A stretch of DNA of 64,000 bases from Candidatus Ribeiella danica (lineage in GTDB: Bacteria > Chloroflexota > Chloroflexia > Chloroflexales > Roseiflexaceae), in contig JADKFS010000002.1 of NCBI GenBank assembly GCA_016717335.1, positions 496,001 to 560,000 on the forward strand. The letters run 5' to 3'. Every line of letters begins with the position of its first letter. Positions within the stretch are counted from its first letter, which is position 1. Position numbers and translations under genes: made by a program. The notes under the pieces were generated by a model. That model was not told where the DNA came from. It saw only the letters and a list, made by a program, of their open reading frames with translations, and made no database searches. Below are positions 1-10,215 of this stretch, in pieces.

Positions 1-728
1 CTGCAACCTCGCGAAGCATGAGCTGCCGGCCCGAGCTGACGCCGTACGCGCTCGCGAGGTCTGGCCGATCCGCGCGCAGCAGTCGCTCGGCCTGGAGGAA
101 CGCCTGCACCACGTCGTCGATATAGACCAGATCGAGCTTCTGCTCTCCAGGCGACATCGCCAGCGGCTCGCCGCCCTCGATCGCTTGGCGCAGCAGCGCG
201 AACAGCTTATTGCGCGAATCGTTCGGCCCATACGTGTCGAACAGCTTGAGCGTCAGAGTACGCAGCGGGTAGGCGTCGGCGTAGAACTGCGCGATATCCT
301 CGAAGGCCTGCTTTGTGGCCGCGTACAGGCAAACGGCGCGGTAGTCGTGCTGATCGTAATGCTGCCAGGACGTGCCGGCGCTCACCAGAAAGGGCACAGC
401 GTGAGTCGACATCGCCTCCAAGAGCTGGGCGCCAAGCAGAATATTCGACCTGATCAGCGGCTCGACATCATCTGGCCGATGCTGCGCCAGGAACAGCGAG
501 GCCAGGTGGAAAACGATATCCGGGGCCGCCTGTTCGAAGAGGCGCAGCATCCCGCCGGTCGTTCCATCATGCGTATGGATCACAGGATTCCCGGGCAGCG
601 CGGCGAGCCTGCGCGGCGCTGAGCTAGCTCGTACGATCAGATGCACTTGGCGCCCCTGCTCAAGCAGGGCCGCCGCGAGATGATACCCGACAAAGCCGGT
701 CGCGCCAGTGATCAGCACACGTGCATCG

Positions 729-736
<8 letters not shown>
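1..736 (-). CDS. NAD-dependent sugar epimerase/reductase, 3' end cut by window edge
   Basis: Extended short-chain dehydrogenase likely to perform the last step of the CDP-3,6-dideoxyhexose pathway encoded just upstream (reduction or epimerisation of the 4-keto sugar). Translation from the ATG at 736 shows the Rossmann motif GATGFVG at residues 11-17, a Thr/Ser-containing active-site segment near 119-124 and the catalytic YxxxK (Tyr138, Lys142). The start overlaps the rfbH stop by 8 bases, so the genes are translationally coupled. By position it could be the paratose synthase (rfbS) or abequose synthase (rfbJ) equivalent; the sequence alone does not separate these. About 245 residues are visible and the C-terminus is outside the window. 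Family assignment is firm, substrate is inferred. Confidence 0.88.
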
Positions 737-2056
<1,320 letters not shown>

Positions 2057-2060
<4 letters not shown>

Positions 2061-3037
2061 CGCTGCTTCCCTAGAAAGTCGGCATACCACCTGATCGTCT
2101 CCGCCAATCCTTGCTCAATCGTGTAGTGCGGCTGCCACCCCAGCAGCCTGCGCGCCTTGCCGGAGTCAAGATATTGGTCTCTAATCTCGGCCCGCGCTTG
2201 GTCGAGGATCACCGGCGTGAGATCGAGGCGCCCCATCAATGCCTGTATCTTCTGCGTGATCTCAAGCACCGACACCGGGCGCTCGGGGCCAAAGTTAAAC
2301 GCCTCACCCCGCACGCCCGTCGCGCTTGCCCGCAGGGCGAGCAGCAGATACGCCTCGACGACATCCCGGATGTAGACATAGTCGCGCGTGAACGTGCCGT
2401 CGCTGCGCAGGATCGGTCGCTGGCCGTTCAGCAGGCTGCGGATGGTGCCTGGCACGATCCGGCTCCAGTTCAGATCCCCGCCGCCGTAGATGTTGCCGCA
2501 GCGCGCGACCGCGACGGCCAACCCATAGGTGTGTGCGTAGGTCGACGCAATCAAGTCGGCGCAGCTCTTGCTGACGTCGTATGGGTGGCGGCCGTGCAGC
2601 GGCATCTCCTCCGTGTAGGGCAGCGTCTCGGCATCGCCGTAAGCTTTGTCGCTGCTGGCGACAACGACCTGCCGCACCAGGCTGCTATGCGCGCGGCACG
2701 CTTCGAGCAGGTTGTATGTTCCTCGCACGTTCGCCTCGAACGTCAGGAGCGGGCTGCGCAGCGCCGTCCCGACGATCGTCTGGGCACCGAGGTGGAAGAC
2801 GGTATCGACCTCATGCTCGTTGATCGCGCGGTCGAGGGTCGCGTACTCCTCCAGCGCCCCGCCGACGACGTTGACGCGGCTGACGATCCCGCTGCGGATC
2901 AGCTCGCTCTGCGGATCCCAGTCGCGCACCAGCGCCACCACGTAGGCGCCGCGCTCGACCAGGGCGCGCGTCAGCCAGCTGCCGACCAGCCCGGTTGCAC
3001 CGGTCACGAAGACTCGCCTATCGAACCATTCGCTCAT
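2057..3037 (-). CDS. rfbG: CDP-glucose 4,6-dehydratase
   Basis: Converts CDP-D-glucose to CDP-4-keto-6-deoxy-D-glucose with tightly bound NAD. The 326-residue protein starts MSEWFDRR, with the nucleotide-binding GATGLVG at residues 13-19, the SSDKAYG segment typical of this dehydratase near 128-134 and the catalytic Tyr153-x3-Lys157. A longer in-frame extension to 3259 lies within rfbF and is not needed: the ATG at 3037 overlaps the rfbF stop (ATGA), as in the other junctions of this cluster. It acts between RfbF and RfbH. Length is slightly below the roughly 355 residues usual for RfbG. Confidence 0.93.
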
Positions 3038-3804
3038 TGCCATACTCGCCAGGGCGCGCGGCCCGTCTCCCACAGCTCCTCCAGCAGGCGCTTCTCGCGC
3101 AGCGTGTCCATCGGCTGCCAGAACCCTTCGTGGCGGTAGGCCATGAGCTGTCCATCGGCGGCAAGCCGATCGAGCGGCCCGCGCTCCCAGATTGTCTCGT
3201 CGCCATCGATATACTCCAGCACCGCCGGCTCCAGCACGAAGAAGCCGCCGTTGACCCAACCCTCGCCGGTCTGTGGCTTCTCGGTGAACTTGGCCACCTG
3301 GTTGCCATCGAAGACGACGCCGCCAAAGCGCGCGGGCGGGCGGGCCGTAGTAACCGTGGCCAGCTTGCCGTGCCGCCGGTGGAACGCGACCACCGCGCTT
3401 ATGTCAATATCTGCCACGCCGTCGCCGTAGGTCATCATAAAGGTCTGATCGCCCAACCAGTGTTTCAGGCGTTTCAGGCGGCCTCCGGTCTGCGAAGCAT
3501 TGCCAGTGTCAACGAGATGCACGACCCAATCGGTCTGATCGCCGTCGTGAACCTTCGTGCTGCCGCGCGCCAGATCGATCGTCAGGTCGTTGTTCAGCGC
3601 GTAGAAGTTGAGGAAGTACTCCTTGATCGTCTCGCCCTTGTAGCCAAGCGCGATGATAAACTCACGGTAGTCGTGGGCGGCATAGATGTTGAGGATATGC
3701 CACAAGATCGGCTTGCCGCCGATCTCGACCATCGGCTTGGGGCGAAGAACCGTCTCTTCCGATAGGCGAGTGCCAAGCCCGCCCGCAAGGATGACCGTCT
3801 TCAT
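3034..3804 (-). CDS. rfbF: Glucose-1-phosphate cytidylyltransferase
   Basis: Makes CDP-glucose from CTP and glucose-1-phosphate, the entry step for CDP-3,6-dideoxyhexoses such as abequose, paratose and tyvelose. The 256-residue protein (usual length about 257) shows the nucleotidyltransferase signature GGLGTRLSEET at residues 8-18 and RPKPM at 21-25. A clear Shine-Dalgarno AGGAGG lies just upstream of the chosen ATG, so the six-residue upstream extension is rejected. First gene of the coupled rfbFGH block, separated by 36 bases from the glycosyltransferase upstream, so probably in the same long minus-strand transcript. Confidence 0.95.
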   Translation of the reverse strand: MKTVILAGGLGTRLSEETVLRPKPMVEIGGKPILWHILNIYAAHDYREFIIALGYKGETIKEYFLNFYALNNDLTIDLARGSTKVHDGDQTDWVVHLVDTGNASQTGGRLKRLKHWLGDQTFMMTYGDGVADIDISAVVAFHRRHGKLATVTTARPPARFGGVVFDGNQVAKFTEKPQTGEGWVNGGFFVLEPAVLEYIDGDETIWERGPLDRLAADGQLMAYRHEGFWQPMDTLREKRLLEELWETGRAPWRVWQ

Positions 3805-3840
3805 CGTATATCCTCCTGACACGCTCCTAGCGTGTGAGTG

Positions 3841-4812
3841 TCAGCCGAGCATCTCGGTTATGTCAGCCGAGGCCGGATGCCGACGCAGCACCCAGCTCCA
3901 AAGATAGAAATATGCGCGAGCGTAGCTCATCTTGCTGGTAGCCGCCTCCTGCGCGAGAAATATGCTGCCGCGCAGCAGAAAGTTCAGCGCAGTGACAAAC
4001 CAGATCACCCACGCCTGGCGCTGGGTAAGATGATAGTACTGGCGAAAATAGCGCAGCGCGCTGCGATACTCGCTCTGCTTGGCCCAGACCTTGACCTTCG
4101 AGAGCGACTGATCTCCTAGATGCGTGATCCGCGCCTCTGCAATATAGGCCACCTGCCGCCCTTGCGCCCACACTCGGTGACACCACTCGACATCTTCGTA
4201 GTAAAAATCGTAGCCCTCGTCCAGCAATCCAAGGGTATCGAGGTCGGAGCGACGCACCAACATGCAGGCGCCCACGATGCAGGGCACTGGCCCGCTCGGG
4301 CGCCGCTCCAGTCGGCGGCTCTCGATCCGCTCGATCAGACGGCCCAGTGGATGCCCGAGGTCGGCGGGCAGGATGTGCCAGAGATACCGGCGCGGTGAGA
4401 TCAGCGGGCGCGCGCAGGCTGGCTGTATCCGATCATTGGTCCCTCGTATTTGCGGGCCGACCATACCATACTCCGGGTGATCGCGAAGCGCGCCGATGAG
4501 TCCGTCGAGCGCATCCCGATGAACCAGCGTATCGTTGTTGAGAATCAGCACATACGCGCCGTGGGCCTCGCGTATGCCAAGGTTGTAGTTTCGGGCAAAA
4601 CCTTGACGCCGAGGCGCGCTGAAGGTGCGAACCTTGGGAAACCGCTCGTGCACGAGTGGCAGGCACGGAATACGTGAGCGGTTGTCGACGAGAACGATCT
4701 CGAATGATGCGCTCGGCGGATTGGCATAGATCGACTCGATGCACCGGAGCGTGTCCTCGGTGCCATCGCTGTTGACGATAACAATCGAGAGGGCCGTTAT
4801 GTGCAGTGACAC
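3841..4812 (-). CDS. Glycosyltransferase family 2 (rhamnosyltransferase-like)
   Basis: Transfers a sugar from a nucleotide donor to a growing cell-surface glycan; acceptor unknown. The 323-residue protein has the GT-A fold: an N-terminal SIVIVNSDG strand, VDN at 42-44, the donor-binding LNND at 91-94 and a later YYEDVEWCHR segment carrying the likely catalytic base. This arrangement resembles WbbL-type rhamnosyltransferases. The start is GTG at 4812, four bases after the stop of the preceding gene. A hydrophobic C-terminal stretch near residues 255-275 may associate with the membrane. Adjacent rfbFGH suggests it may handle a dideoxyhexose-containing repeat unit, which is inference. Confidence 0.85.
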   Translation of the reverse strand: MSLHITALSIVIVNSDGTEDTLRCIESIYANPPSASFEIVLVDNRSRIPCLPLVHERFPKVRTFSAPRRQGFARNYNLGIREAHGAYVLILNNDTLVHRDALDGLIGALRDHPEYGMVGPQIRGTNDRIQPACARPLISPRRYLWHILPADLGHPLGRLIERIESRRLERRPSGPVPCIVGACMLVRRSDLDTLGLLDEGYDFYYEDVEWCHRVWAQGRQVAYIAEARITHLGDQSLSKVKVWAKQSEYRSALRYFRQYYHLTQRQAWVIWFVTALNFLLRGSIFLAQEAATSKMSYARAYFYLWSWVLRRHPASADITEMLG

Positions 4813-4816
4813 TAGC

Positions 4817-5953
4817 TCATGTCCTCTCGGATCGAATCACACCAGTAGGTGCCTCCCTGGTTATATCGATCAGTATCTGCTCCCAGGCGTCAACCATCGC
4901 ATCGACATTGAACTGCGCCGCGACGCGCTGGCGAGCCAGCTCCCCACGTCGCCGAGCCTCGGCTATGTCACCCAGCGCAGCATCGATGGCATAGGCAAGC
5001 GCGACAGGATCATCCGGCGGCACAAGCCAGCCGTGAACTCCATCGTCGATTAGCTCGCGCGTACCATCCACGGCGCTCGCTACAATCGGGCAGCCTGCCG
5101 CCATAGCCTCGAGTACGGCGAACGGCATACCTTCGAAACGCGATGGATGAACATAGAGGTCGAGCGCCGATAGCAGACTGCTCACATCACGTCGGTAGCC
5201 CGCAAAGTACACCCGGTCTGCAATCCCCAGCTCGGCAGCCAGCCTACGCAGCATCGCGTCGAGCTCACCCACACCGGCGATAACGACACGAAGTCGGGAG
5301 CCGTGCACCATCGGCAGCGCATGCAGGAGTACGTCGAAGCCCTTTTGCTCGGTCAGGCGACCCACACTCCCGATGAGCACGTCATTCGGTCCGAGGCCGA
5401 GCTCCTCACGAACTTGCTCAGACGAATACGAGCCGCGCGACTCGCCAACAGACACACTGTTCGGAATGACCTCGATTCTGCTCAAGGGCACACCCTCATG
5501 CTGCGCAACAAACGTACGAATAGTCGCGCTGCAGCTCACCACCAAATCTGCCAGCGGTGCTGTTAGCCGCACGAGCCAGAACTTCCACCATGGATAGTTC
5601 GCATTTCGGGTCTGGACAGCAGTGATAATTCGTGGAATGTTTGCGGCCCGTGCGAGGAGTCTTCCAATCACATCTGCCGCGAACAGACATGTAATTGCCA
5701 CATCGTACTGGTCGCGACGTAGCAGGCGCAACGTCATCAGCCAGCCAATGCCGCTCGCCAGCGGTATTTTTCCAACGATGTGCACTCGCACACCAGCGCG
5801 TCTGATCTGCTCGACCAACCCTGTGTCCCAGGAGTCATTCAGGCAGATGATTATCTGCTGATGACCCCGCGAGGCCATGCCTTCCACCAGCTGGTGGAGA
5901 AACTTTTGCGCCCCATCAGGACGGAGGTGATCGATGAAGTAGACGAGTTTCAT
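4817..5953 (-). CDS. Glycosyltransferase family 4, group 1
   Basis: Retaining GT-B glycosyltransferase of surface-polysaccharide assembly. The 378-residue protein begins MKLVYFIDHL and has the nucleotide-sugar-binding GRLTEQKG near 198-205 and the E-x7-E motif (Glu274 and Glu282 in RFEGMPFAVLEAM). The open frame continues upstream to 6832, but that part is only the shadow of the neighbouring gene; the ATG at 5953 overlaps the upstream stop (ATGA), the same coupling seen elsewhere in the cluster. Donor and acceptor cannot be read from the sequence. Confidence 0.88.
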   Translation of the reverse strand: MKLVYFIDHLRPDGAQKFLHQLVEGMASRGHQQIIICLNDSWDTGLVEQIRRAGVRVHIVGKIPLASGIGWLMTLRLLRRDQYDVAITCLFAADVIGRLLARAANIPRIITAVQTRNANYPWWKFWLVRLTAPLADLVVSCSATIRTFVAQHEGVPLSRIEVIPNSVSVGESRGSYSSEQVREELGLGPNDVLIGSVGRLTEQKGFDVLLHALPMVHGSRLRVVIAGVGELDAMLRRLAAELGIADRVYFAGYRRDVSSLLSALDLYVHPSRFEGMPFAVLEAMAAGCPIVASAVDGTRELIDDGVHGWLVPPDDPVALAYAIDAALGDIAEARRRGELARQRVAAQFNVDAMVDAWEQILIDITREAPTGVIRSERT

Positions 5954-7125
5954 AGCGACGCAGCCGGTTCCCCAATAGCTTGGGATGATACAGATTTTAC
6001 GAACAGCGCAAGGAACTGCTGCGCGATCGCCTCCCACCCGAAGCGCTGCGCCCGCTCGCGCGAGGCCGCGCCCATACGCCGCGCCAGATCCCGGTCGGTT
6101 GCCAGGCGGCGCAGGTGCGCCGTCAGTGTATCGACGTCGGCCCAATCGAACGTCAGCCCGTTGACACCCTCCTCGACGAGATCGGATGTGCCACCCGTGC
6201 GCGAGAGCACCAGCGGCAGGCCGGTCGCCAGGGCCTCCAGGGCGGCCAGGCTCAGCCCTTCGTTGAACGACGGCAGCGCGAAGACGTGCGCCGCCGCGTA
6301 GCGCGGGGCGATCACATCGCGCGCCACGTAGCCGGCGAACGCTACTCGGTCGGCGACACCCAGCTGCCGTGCCTGCGCCTGCAGCGCGGCATGCGCGTCG
6401 CCGGTGCCCACCAGGTCGAGTCGCACATCGACGCCTTCGTAGGTCAGGCGCCGCGCCGCCTCGATCAGGTGGTGCTGCCCTTTGCGCTCGATCAGCCGTG
6501 CCGAACAGATCACCCGAAGCGGTCCCTCGTCCGGCAGCTGCAGGCCAGGCCGGAAGGTGGCCAGGTCGACGCCGTTCGACACGAGGTCGACCGCAAGAGT
6601 TGGATCGACGGCGTGGATCATCTCGATCTCTTCGACGCACTTGGCGATCACCGCATCGGCGCCGCGCCAGATCGACTTGAGCGCCGGCAGCAGCAGCGGG
6701 TAGAGGCGGCGGTAGCGCTGCTCGAAGCCCGGGATGTCGGGGCCGCTGACCCAGATCAGGTAGGGCAGCCCGATCTGGCGGCGCAGAGCCAGCGCGACCC
6801 CGCCTGCGGGAACGGCGCTCCAGGCGAGGCACAGGTCATATGGGCGCTCGCGATGGAGCCGGCGCGCCGCCGGCAGCGCCTGTGCAGCATACGTCAGCAG
6901 CTCGCGGCCGGTCGAGTGATGGATGTTGTGATTCCACACCGGCACGCCGAAGATCCGAATCCGCGGAGCAAACGTGCGTAGCTCCCGCCGCAGGCCAAGC
7001 GCGGAGGTCACGAGATCGATCTCCATCTCCGGCAGCCCGGCGAAGATCCGCAGCAGCGCCTCATTCGCCGTGCCCATCCCGCCGCCCAGCGGCGGAAACT
7101 CGTTGTCGAGCATCAAGACGCGCAT
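5950..7125 (-). CDS. Glycosyltransferase family 4
   Basis: A 391-residue GT-B enzyme. The N-terminus MRVLMLDNEFPPLGGGMG has the glycine-rich acceptor-side loop of group 1 glycosyltransferases, and the C-terminal Rossmann half carries SARLIERKGQHHLIEA near residue 215 and the E-x7-E pair in PSFNEGLSLAALEAL near residue 290. The start shares one base with the stop of the preceding GT2 gene, and the end overlaps the next gene by four. It is probably co-expressed with the whole 2-8 kb block and acts in the cytoplasm on a lipid-linked or nascent glycan. The sugar is unknown. Confidence 0.88.
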   Translation of the reverse strand: MRVLMLDNEFPPLGGGMGTANEALLRIFAGLPEMEIDLVTSALGLRRELRTFAPRIRIFGVPVWNHNIHHSTGRELLTYAAQALPAARRLHRERPYDLCLAWSAVPAGGVALALRRQIGLPYLIWVSGPDIPGFEQRYRRLYPLLLPALKSIWRGADAVIAKCVEEIEMIHAVDPTLAVDLVSNGVDLATFRPGLQLPDEGPLRVICSARLIERKGQHHLIEAARRLTYEGVDVRLDLVGTGDAHAALQAQARQLGVADRVAFAGYVARDVIAPRYAAAHVFALPSFNEGLSLAALEALATGLPLVLSRTGGTSDLVEEGVNGLTFDWADVDTLTAHLRRLATDRDLARRMGAASRERAQRFGWEAIAQQFLALFVKSVSSQAIGEPAASL

Positions 7126-8261
7126 CAGCGACCACCCCCGCTCAGCCGGCGCACCACGTACAGCGGCCGGCGCTTGACCTCCTCGAAGATCCGCCCGACG
7201 TACTCGCCGATCACGCCGATCGTGATCAGCTGCATGCCGGCCAGGAAAAAGATCGCGACCGTGAGCGTCGCGAAGCCGGGCGGGTTGAGGCCAACCGTCA
7301 GCTTCTTGATCGTGTAGAAGATCGCCAGCACGATCGACAGCAGCGAGACGCCAAACCCCAGCATGGTGATCACCCGCAGCGGGACGTAGCTGAACGAGAA
7401 CAGGCCGTCCAGCGCCAGGTAGACCAGCCGCGTCACGGTGAACTTCGGCAGGCCGGCCTGCCGCGCGTGCCGCTCGTACTGCAGCCCGACCTGGTCGAGC
7501 CCGACCCAGCTGCGGATGCCGCGCACGAAGCGGTTACGCTCGGGCATACCGACCAGCAGATCGACCACGCGCCGGTCCATGATGCAGAAGTCGCCCGCGT
7601 CCAGTGGGATCTCGATGCTGGCGACCCGCTTGAGCAGCCGGTAGAACACTGCGTAGGCGGAGCGCTTGAGCCAGTGCTCCTTGCGCCGCGTGCGGATCGC
7701 GTAGACCACGTCGTGTCCCTCGTGCCACTTCGCGATGAACTGTGGCAGCACCTCCGGCGGGTCCTGCAGGTCGGCGTCCATCACGATCACGCCCTGCCCG
7801 CGCGCGTGGTCGAGCCCGGCGCTGATCGCGACCTGGTGCCCGAAGTTGCGCGCCAGTTCGATCACCAGCACATGCCCGTCGTCGGCGGCTAGCTTGTGCA
7901 GCAGCGCCATGCTGTCGTCGCGGCTGCCGTCGTCGACGAACACGATCTCGTAGCTCAGCCCGGTCTGCCGCAGGACGGCCGACAGCCGGTCGTACAGGTC
8001 CGGCAGGTTGTCGGCCTCGTTGTAGACCGGGATGACGACCGAGAGATCCGGGCGAGTCAGGCTTGGCGTCGCTACAACCTCGGGCGTCTGGGCTAGCGGA
8101 GCGCGCGCGCCGTCCGGCTCCACCAGCGCGGCCAGGCGCCGGCAGAACTGCAGCGCCGCCTCCGGGTCGTCGACCGGGATGCTGATTGCGGGGCGCCCAT
8201 TCACGTGGCGCTCGCTCAGATCGAGCGAGTCGCGCTGGGTCGTAGACACTGTCTGTGGCAT
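7125..8261 (-). CDS. DPM1-type polyprenyl-phosphate glycosyltransferase (GT2)
   Basis: Likely transfers a sugar from a nucleotide donor to undecaprenyl (polyprenyl) phosphate at the inner membrane face, supplying lipid-linked sugar to membrane glycosyltransferases. The 378-residue protein has an unusual N-terminal extension of about 70 residues, then a GT-A domain with VIPVYNE, VDDGSRDD and DADLQDPP (the DxD metal site), and a C-terminal pair of transmembrane helices between about 285 and 360 ending in the YVGRIFEEVKRRP segment typical of GtrB/ArnC-like enzymes. It is the first gene of the glycosyltransferase run reading towards position 1; a promoter-like pair lies at 8299-8328. The product could serve the GT39-like membrane protein upstream. 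Confidence 0.88.
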   Translation of the reverse strand: MPQTVSTTQRDSLDLSERHVNGRPAISIPVDDPEAALQFCRRLAALVEPDGARAPLAQTPEVVATPSLTRPDLSVVIPVYNEADNLPDLYDRLSAVLRQTGLSYEIVFVDDGSRDDSMALLHKLAADDGHVLVIELARNFGHQVAISAGLDHARGQGVIVMDADLQDPPEVLPQFIAKWHEGHDVVYAIRTRRKEHWLKRSAYAVFYRLLKRVASIEIPLDAGDFCIMDRRVVDLLVGMPERNRFVRGIRSWVGLDQVGLQYERHARQAGLPKFTVTRLVYLALDGLFSFSYVPLRVITMLGFGVSLLSIVLAIFYTIKKLTVGLNPPGFATLTVAIFFLAGMQLITIGVIGEYVGRIFEEVKRRPLYVVRRLSGGGR

Positions 8262-8298
8262 AGCCGTGATTCCCTCACCTGAGACTCAATCTGCGCCC

Positions 8299-8328
8299 AT
8301 TGTATGCGCGCGCGGCGCCGGCTGTCCA
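8299..8328 (-). promoter_or_regulatory. Putative sigma-70 promoter of the glycosyltransferase/rfb operon
   Basis: On the minus strand TGGACA and TACAAT are separated by 18 bases, about 30 bases upstream of the start of the gene at 8261. Each hexamer has five of six consensus bases. No other promoter-like pair was seen down to position 1, where junctions are mostly overlapping. Confidence 0.45.
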
Positions 8329-8399
8329 TAGGCCAATACGCCCGCTCTGAACCTTCGTGCCTTCGCGTCTTCGTGGTTAGTTCTCAGTTCTCGGCCCCT

Positions 8400-9962
8400 T
8401 CAGCGAGGATCCAGCGTAAAGATTACGAAATCGCCGGCGACCTGCTGCGGGAAGCGCTGCTCCAGGAACGCGCGAACCTCGGGCGACGTGAGCGGCTCGC
8501 TCGCCCAGCCAAGCTCGCGGCCGAACGGCAGGCGGCTGTAGAGCGCCACGGCGGGCGTCCGCTTGTACGCCGGGCCTTGCTGCTGGTCGCGCGGCAGCAC
8601 GACGTAGCGGATCGGCACGGCGGCGATGTAGCGCTCGAAGTTGCCCAGGTGCAGCAGAATATTGCGCTGGAACGCCGGGTCGTGCGCGAACCAGGTGGCC
8701 GGCTGGCGCGCGTACAGGATGGCGAACCAGTAGTCCTCCGTCAGCACCAGCCCGCGCGGCGCCCGCTCGAGCGCCCGCCAGGCCGGCCTGGTGGCCTGCA
8801 GCGCGCGCGCCTGCAGCGCCTGGTACCACAGCCCCGCACCGTCGGCCGCCAGGAACACGGCCAGCAGGTAGACCACGGCCGCCTGCCGCAGCCGCGGAAG
8901 CAGTCGCTCCAGGCCGTCCGCCGCCAGCAGGCACAGCGCCGGCAGCGCCGGGATCAGCACGCGCGGGTTGTTGCTCGCGCCGGGCGTCGCAGTATACAGC
9001 AGCAGCACCAGGCAGCCCAGCGCAAGCCAGGCGGCCAGCATACGATAGACCAGCGGCGACGCGCCCGCTCGGCCCCACAGCGCCACGCCCACAACCACGC
9101 CCAGCAGACCAAGCGTCGGCAGCGTCAGCAGCGGCTGGAGCGTAAACAGCTGGTCCAGCATCAGCGGCGCGACCAGCCCGAACGTAGCGAGGTTCGGCCC
9201 GCCGGCGACGGTGAGCGGGCGCGCGCTGAAGATGTAGTGCAGGTATAGCCAGGGCAGCAGCGCGCTCAGCGGCGCGACCAGACAGGCTGCCACGTGCCGC
9301 CGCGGGAGCTGCCGCGTGCGATCGCGCAGGCCAGGCAGCGCCATCGCCGCGATCGTGCCGAAGTAGAGGGCGATCAGATCGATCTTGCCCAGCATCACCA
9401 GCGCGCCCAGCGTCGCGGCCAGCGCGGTGCGCCGCTCCAGAAACGCCCACAGCGCCAAGGCGAGTAGCAGCGCCGAGATCGGCTCGACGAACGAGATCGC
9501 GCCATTCTCGCGGTAGACCGGGAGCAGCGCCAGCAGCGCGGCGGCCAGCAGGCCGGTCCGCTCGCCAAAGTAGCGCCGGCCGAAGGCATATGTCAGCACC
9601 ACGACCGCGCCAGCCGCCAGCGGCACGACCAGCTGCAACGCGGTGTACGATCCGGTGATTCCCCAGACACCCGCGAACAGCAGCAGGTAGAGCGGGCCCC
9701 ACCACGGGTGCAGCGGCGCACTGTGCCCGCTCGCCGCGCCAGCCGGCGCCAGCTCCGCCGACGTGGGCGGAAAGCCGTTGATCCGATCGTACACGTCTTC
9801 GGCGTCGAGCAGGAAGCGCGGCTGCTCGAGCAGGTACTGGCCCCAGTGCAGGTTGCGCGGCGCGTCGAAGTACTCGACCCCGGTCGCCAGCTGCAGCACG
9901 ACGTACTGCCCCGCCAGCGCGGCCAGCAGCCAGATCCGCCAGGACCGCCACCAGGGTGTCAT
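8400..9962 (-). CDS. Polytopic membrane glycosyltransferase, GT39/PMT-like
   Basis: About 520 residues with roughly a dozen hydrophobic segments. Near the N-terminus an acidic motif follows the first helix (VEYFDAPRN), then an extracytoplasmic loop, LHPWWGPLY, and successive helices rich in Leu and Ala; this is the layout of ArnT/PMT-type enzymes that take sugar from polyprenyl-phosphate donors outside the membrane. The soluble C-terminal part ends in LEQRFPQQVAGDFVIFTLDP. The start at 9962 (MTPWWRSWR) places the first helix immediately at the N-terminus; an alternative ATG lies at 10013. No close relative is recognised, so the catalytic role is inference from fold layout and from the nearby DPM1-type enzyme. 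Confidence 0.75.
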   Translation of the reverse strand: MTPWWRSWRIWLLAALAGQYVVLQLATGVEYFDAPRNLHWGQYLLEQPRFLLDAEDVYDRINGFPPTSAELAPAGAASGHSAPLHPWWGPLYLLLFAGVWGITGSYTALQLVVPLAAGAVVVLTYAFGRRYFGERTGLLAAALLALLPVYRENGAISFVEPISALLLALALWAFLERRTALAATLGALVMLGKIDLIALYFGTIAAMALPGLRDRTRQLPRRHVAACLVAPLSALLPWLYLHYIFSARPLTVAGGPNLATFGLVAPLMLDQLFTLQPLLTLPTLGLLGVVVGVALWGRAGASPLVYRMLAAWLALGCLVLLLYTATPGASNNPRVLIPALPALCLLAADGLERLLPRLRQAAVVYLLAVFLAADGAGLWYQALQARALQATRPAWRALERAPRGLVLTEDYWFAILYARQPATWFAHDPAFQRNILLHLGNFERYIAAVPIRYVVLPRDQQQGPAYKRTPAVALYSRLPFGRELGWASEPLTSPEVRAFLEQRFPQQVAGDFVIFTLDPR

Positions 9963-10215
9963 ACTGCTCGATTGAAGCCGATCCACGCACGCTCCTCGAT
10001 TCGCCTCCACCATTCCGTCGCCGCCCCATTGTAGCCAAGGGCGCGGCATTATGGGTTACTCTTTGATAACGAAATAGTAGCGGCTTAGGGTGCCCCTCTG
10101 AGCCCCCGCCCGCGGCAGGGGCGGGGCAGGGGGTGGGGTGATTCGGCGAAAATCGTAGCGCAATCAGAAAGGGGAAGGTTCTCACGGTGTGCGGCGGCTG
10201 CGCCGACGCGCACAT

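Noticed and set aside
5954..6832. N-terminal extension of the glycosyltransferase frame starting at 6832
   Set aside because: It is the antisense-frame shadow of the next GT4 gene; Arg/Ala/Gly-rich composition, and the ATGA overlap at 5953 gives a proper start.
8377..10215. 612-residue minus-strand open frame
   Set aside because: Out-of-frame shadow of the GT39-like membrane protein; composition is Arg/Ala/Gly-rich without domains.
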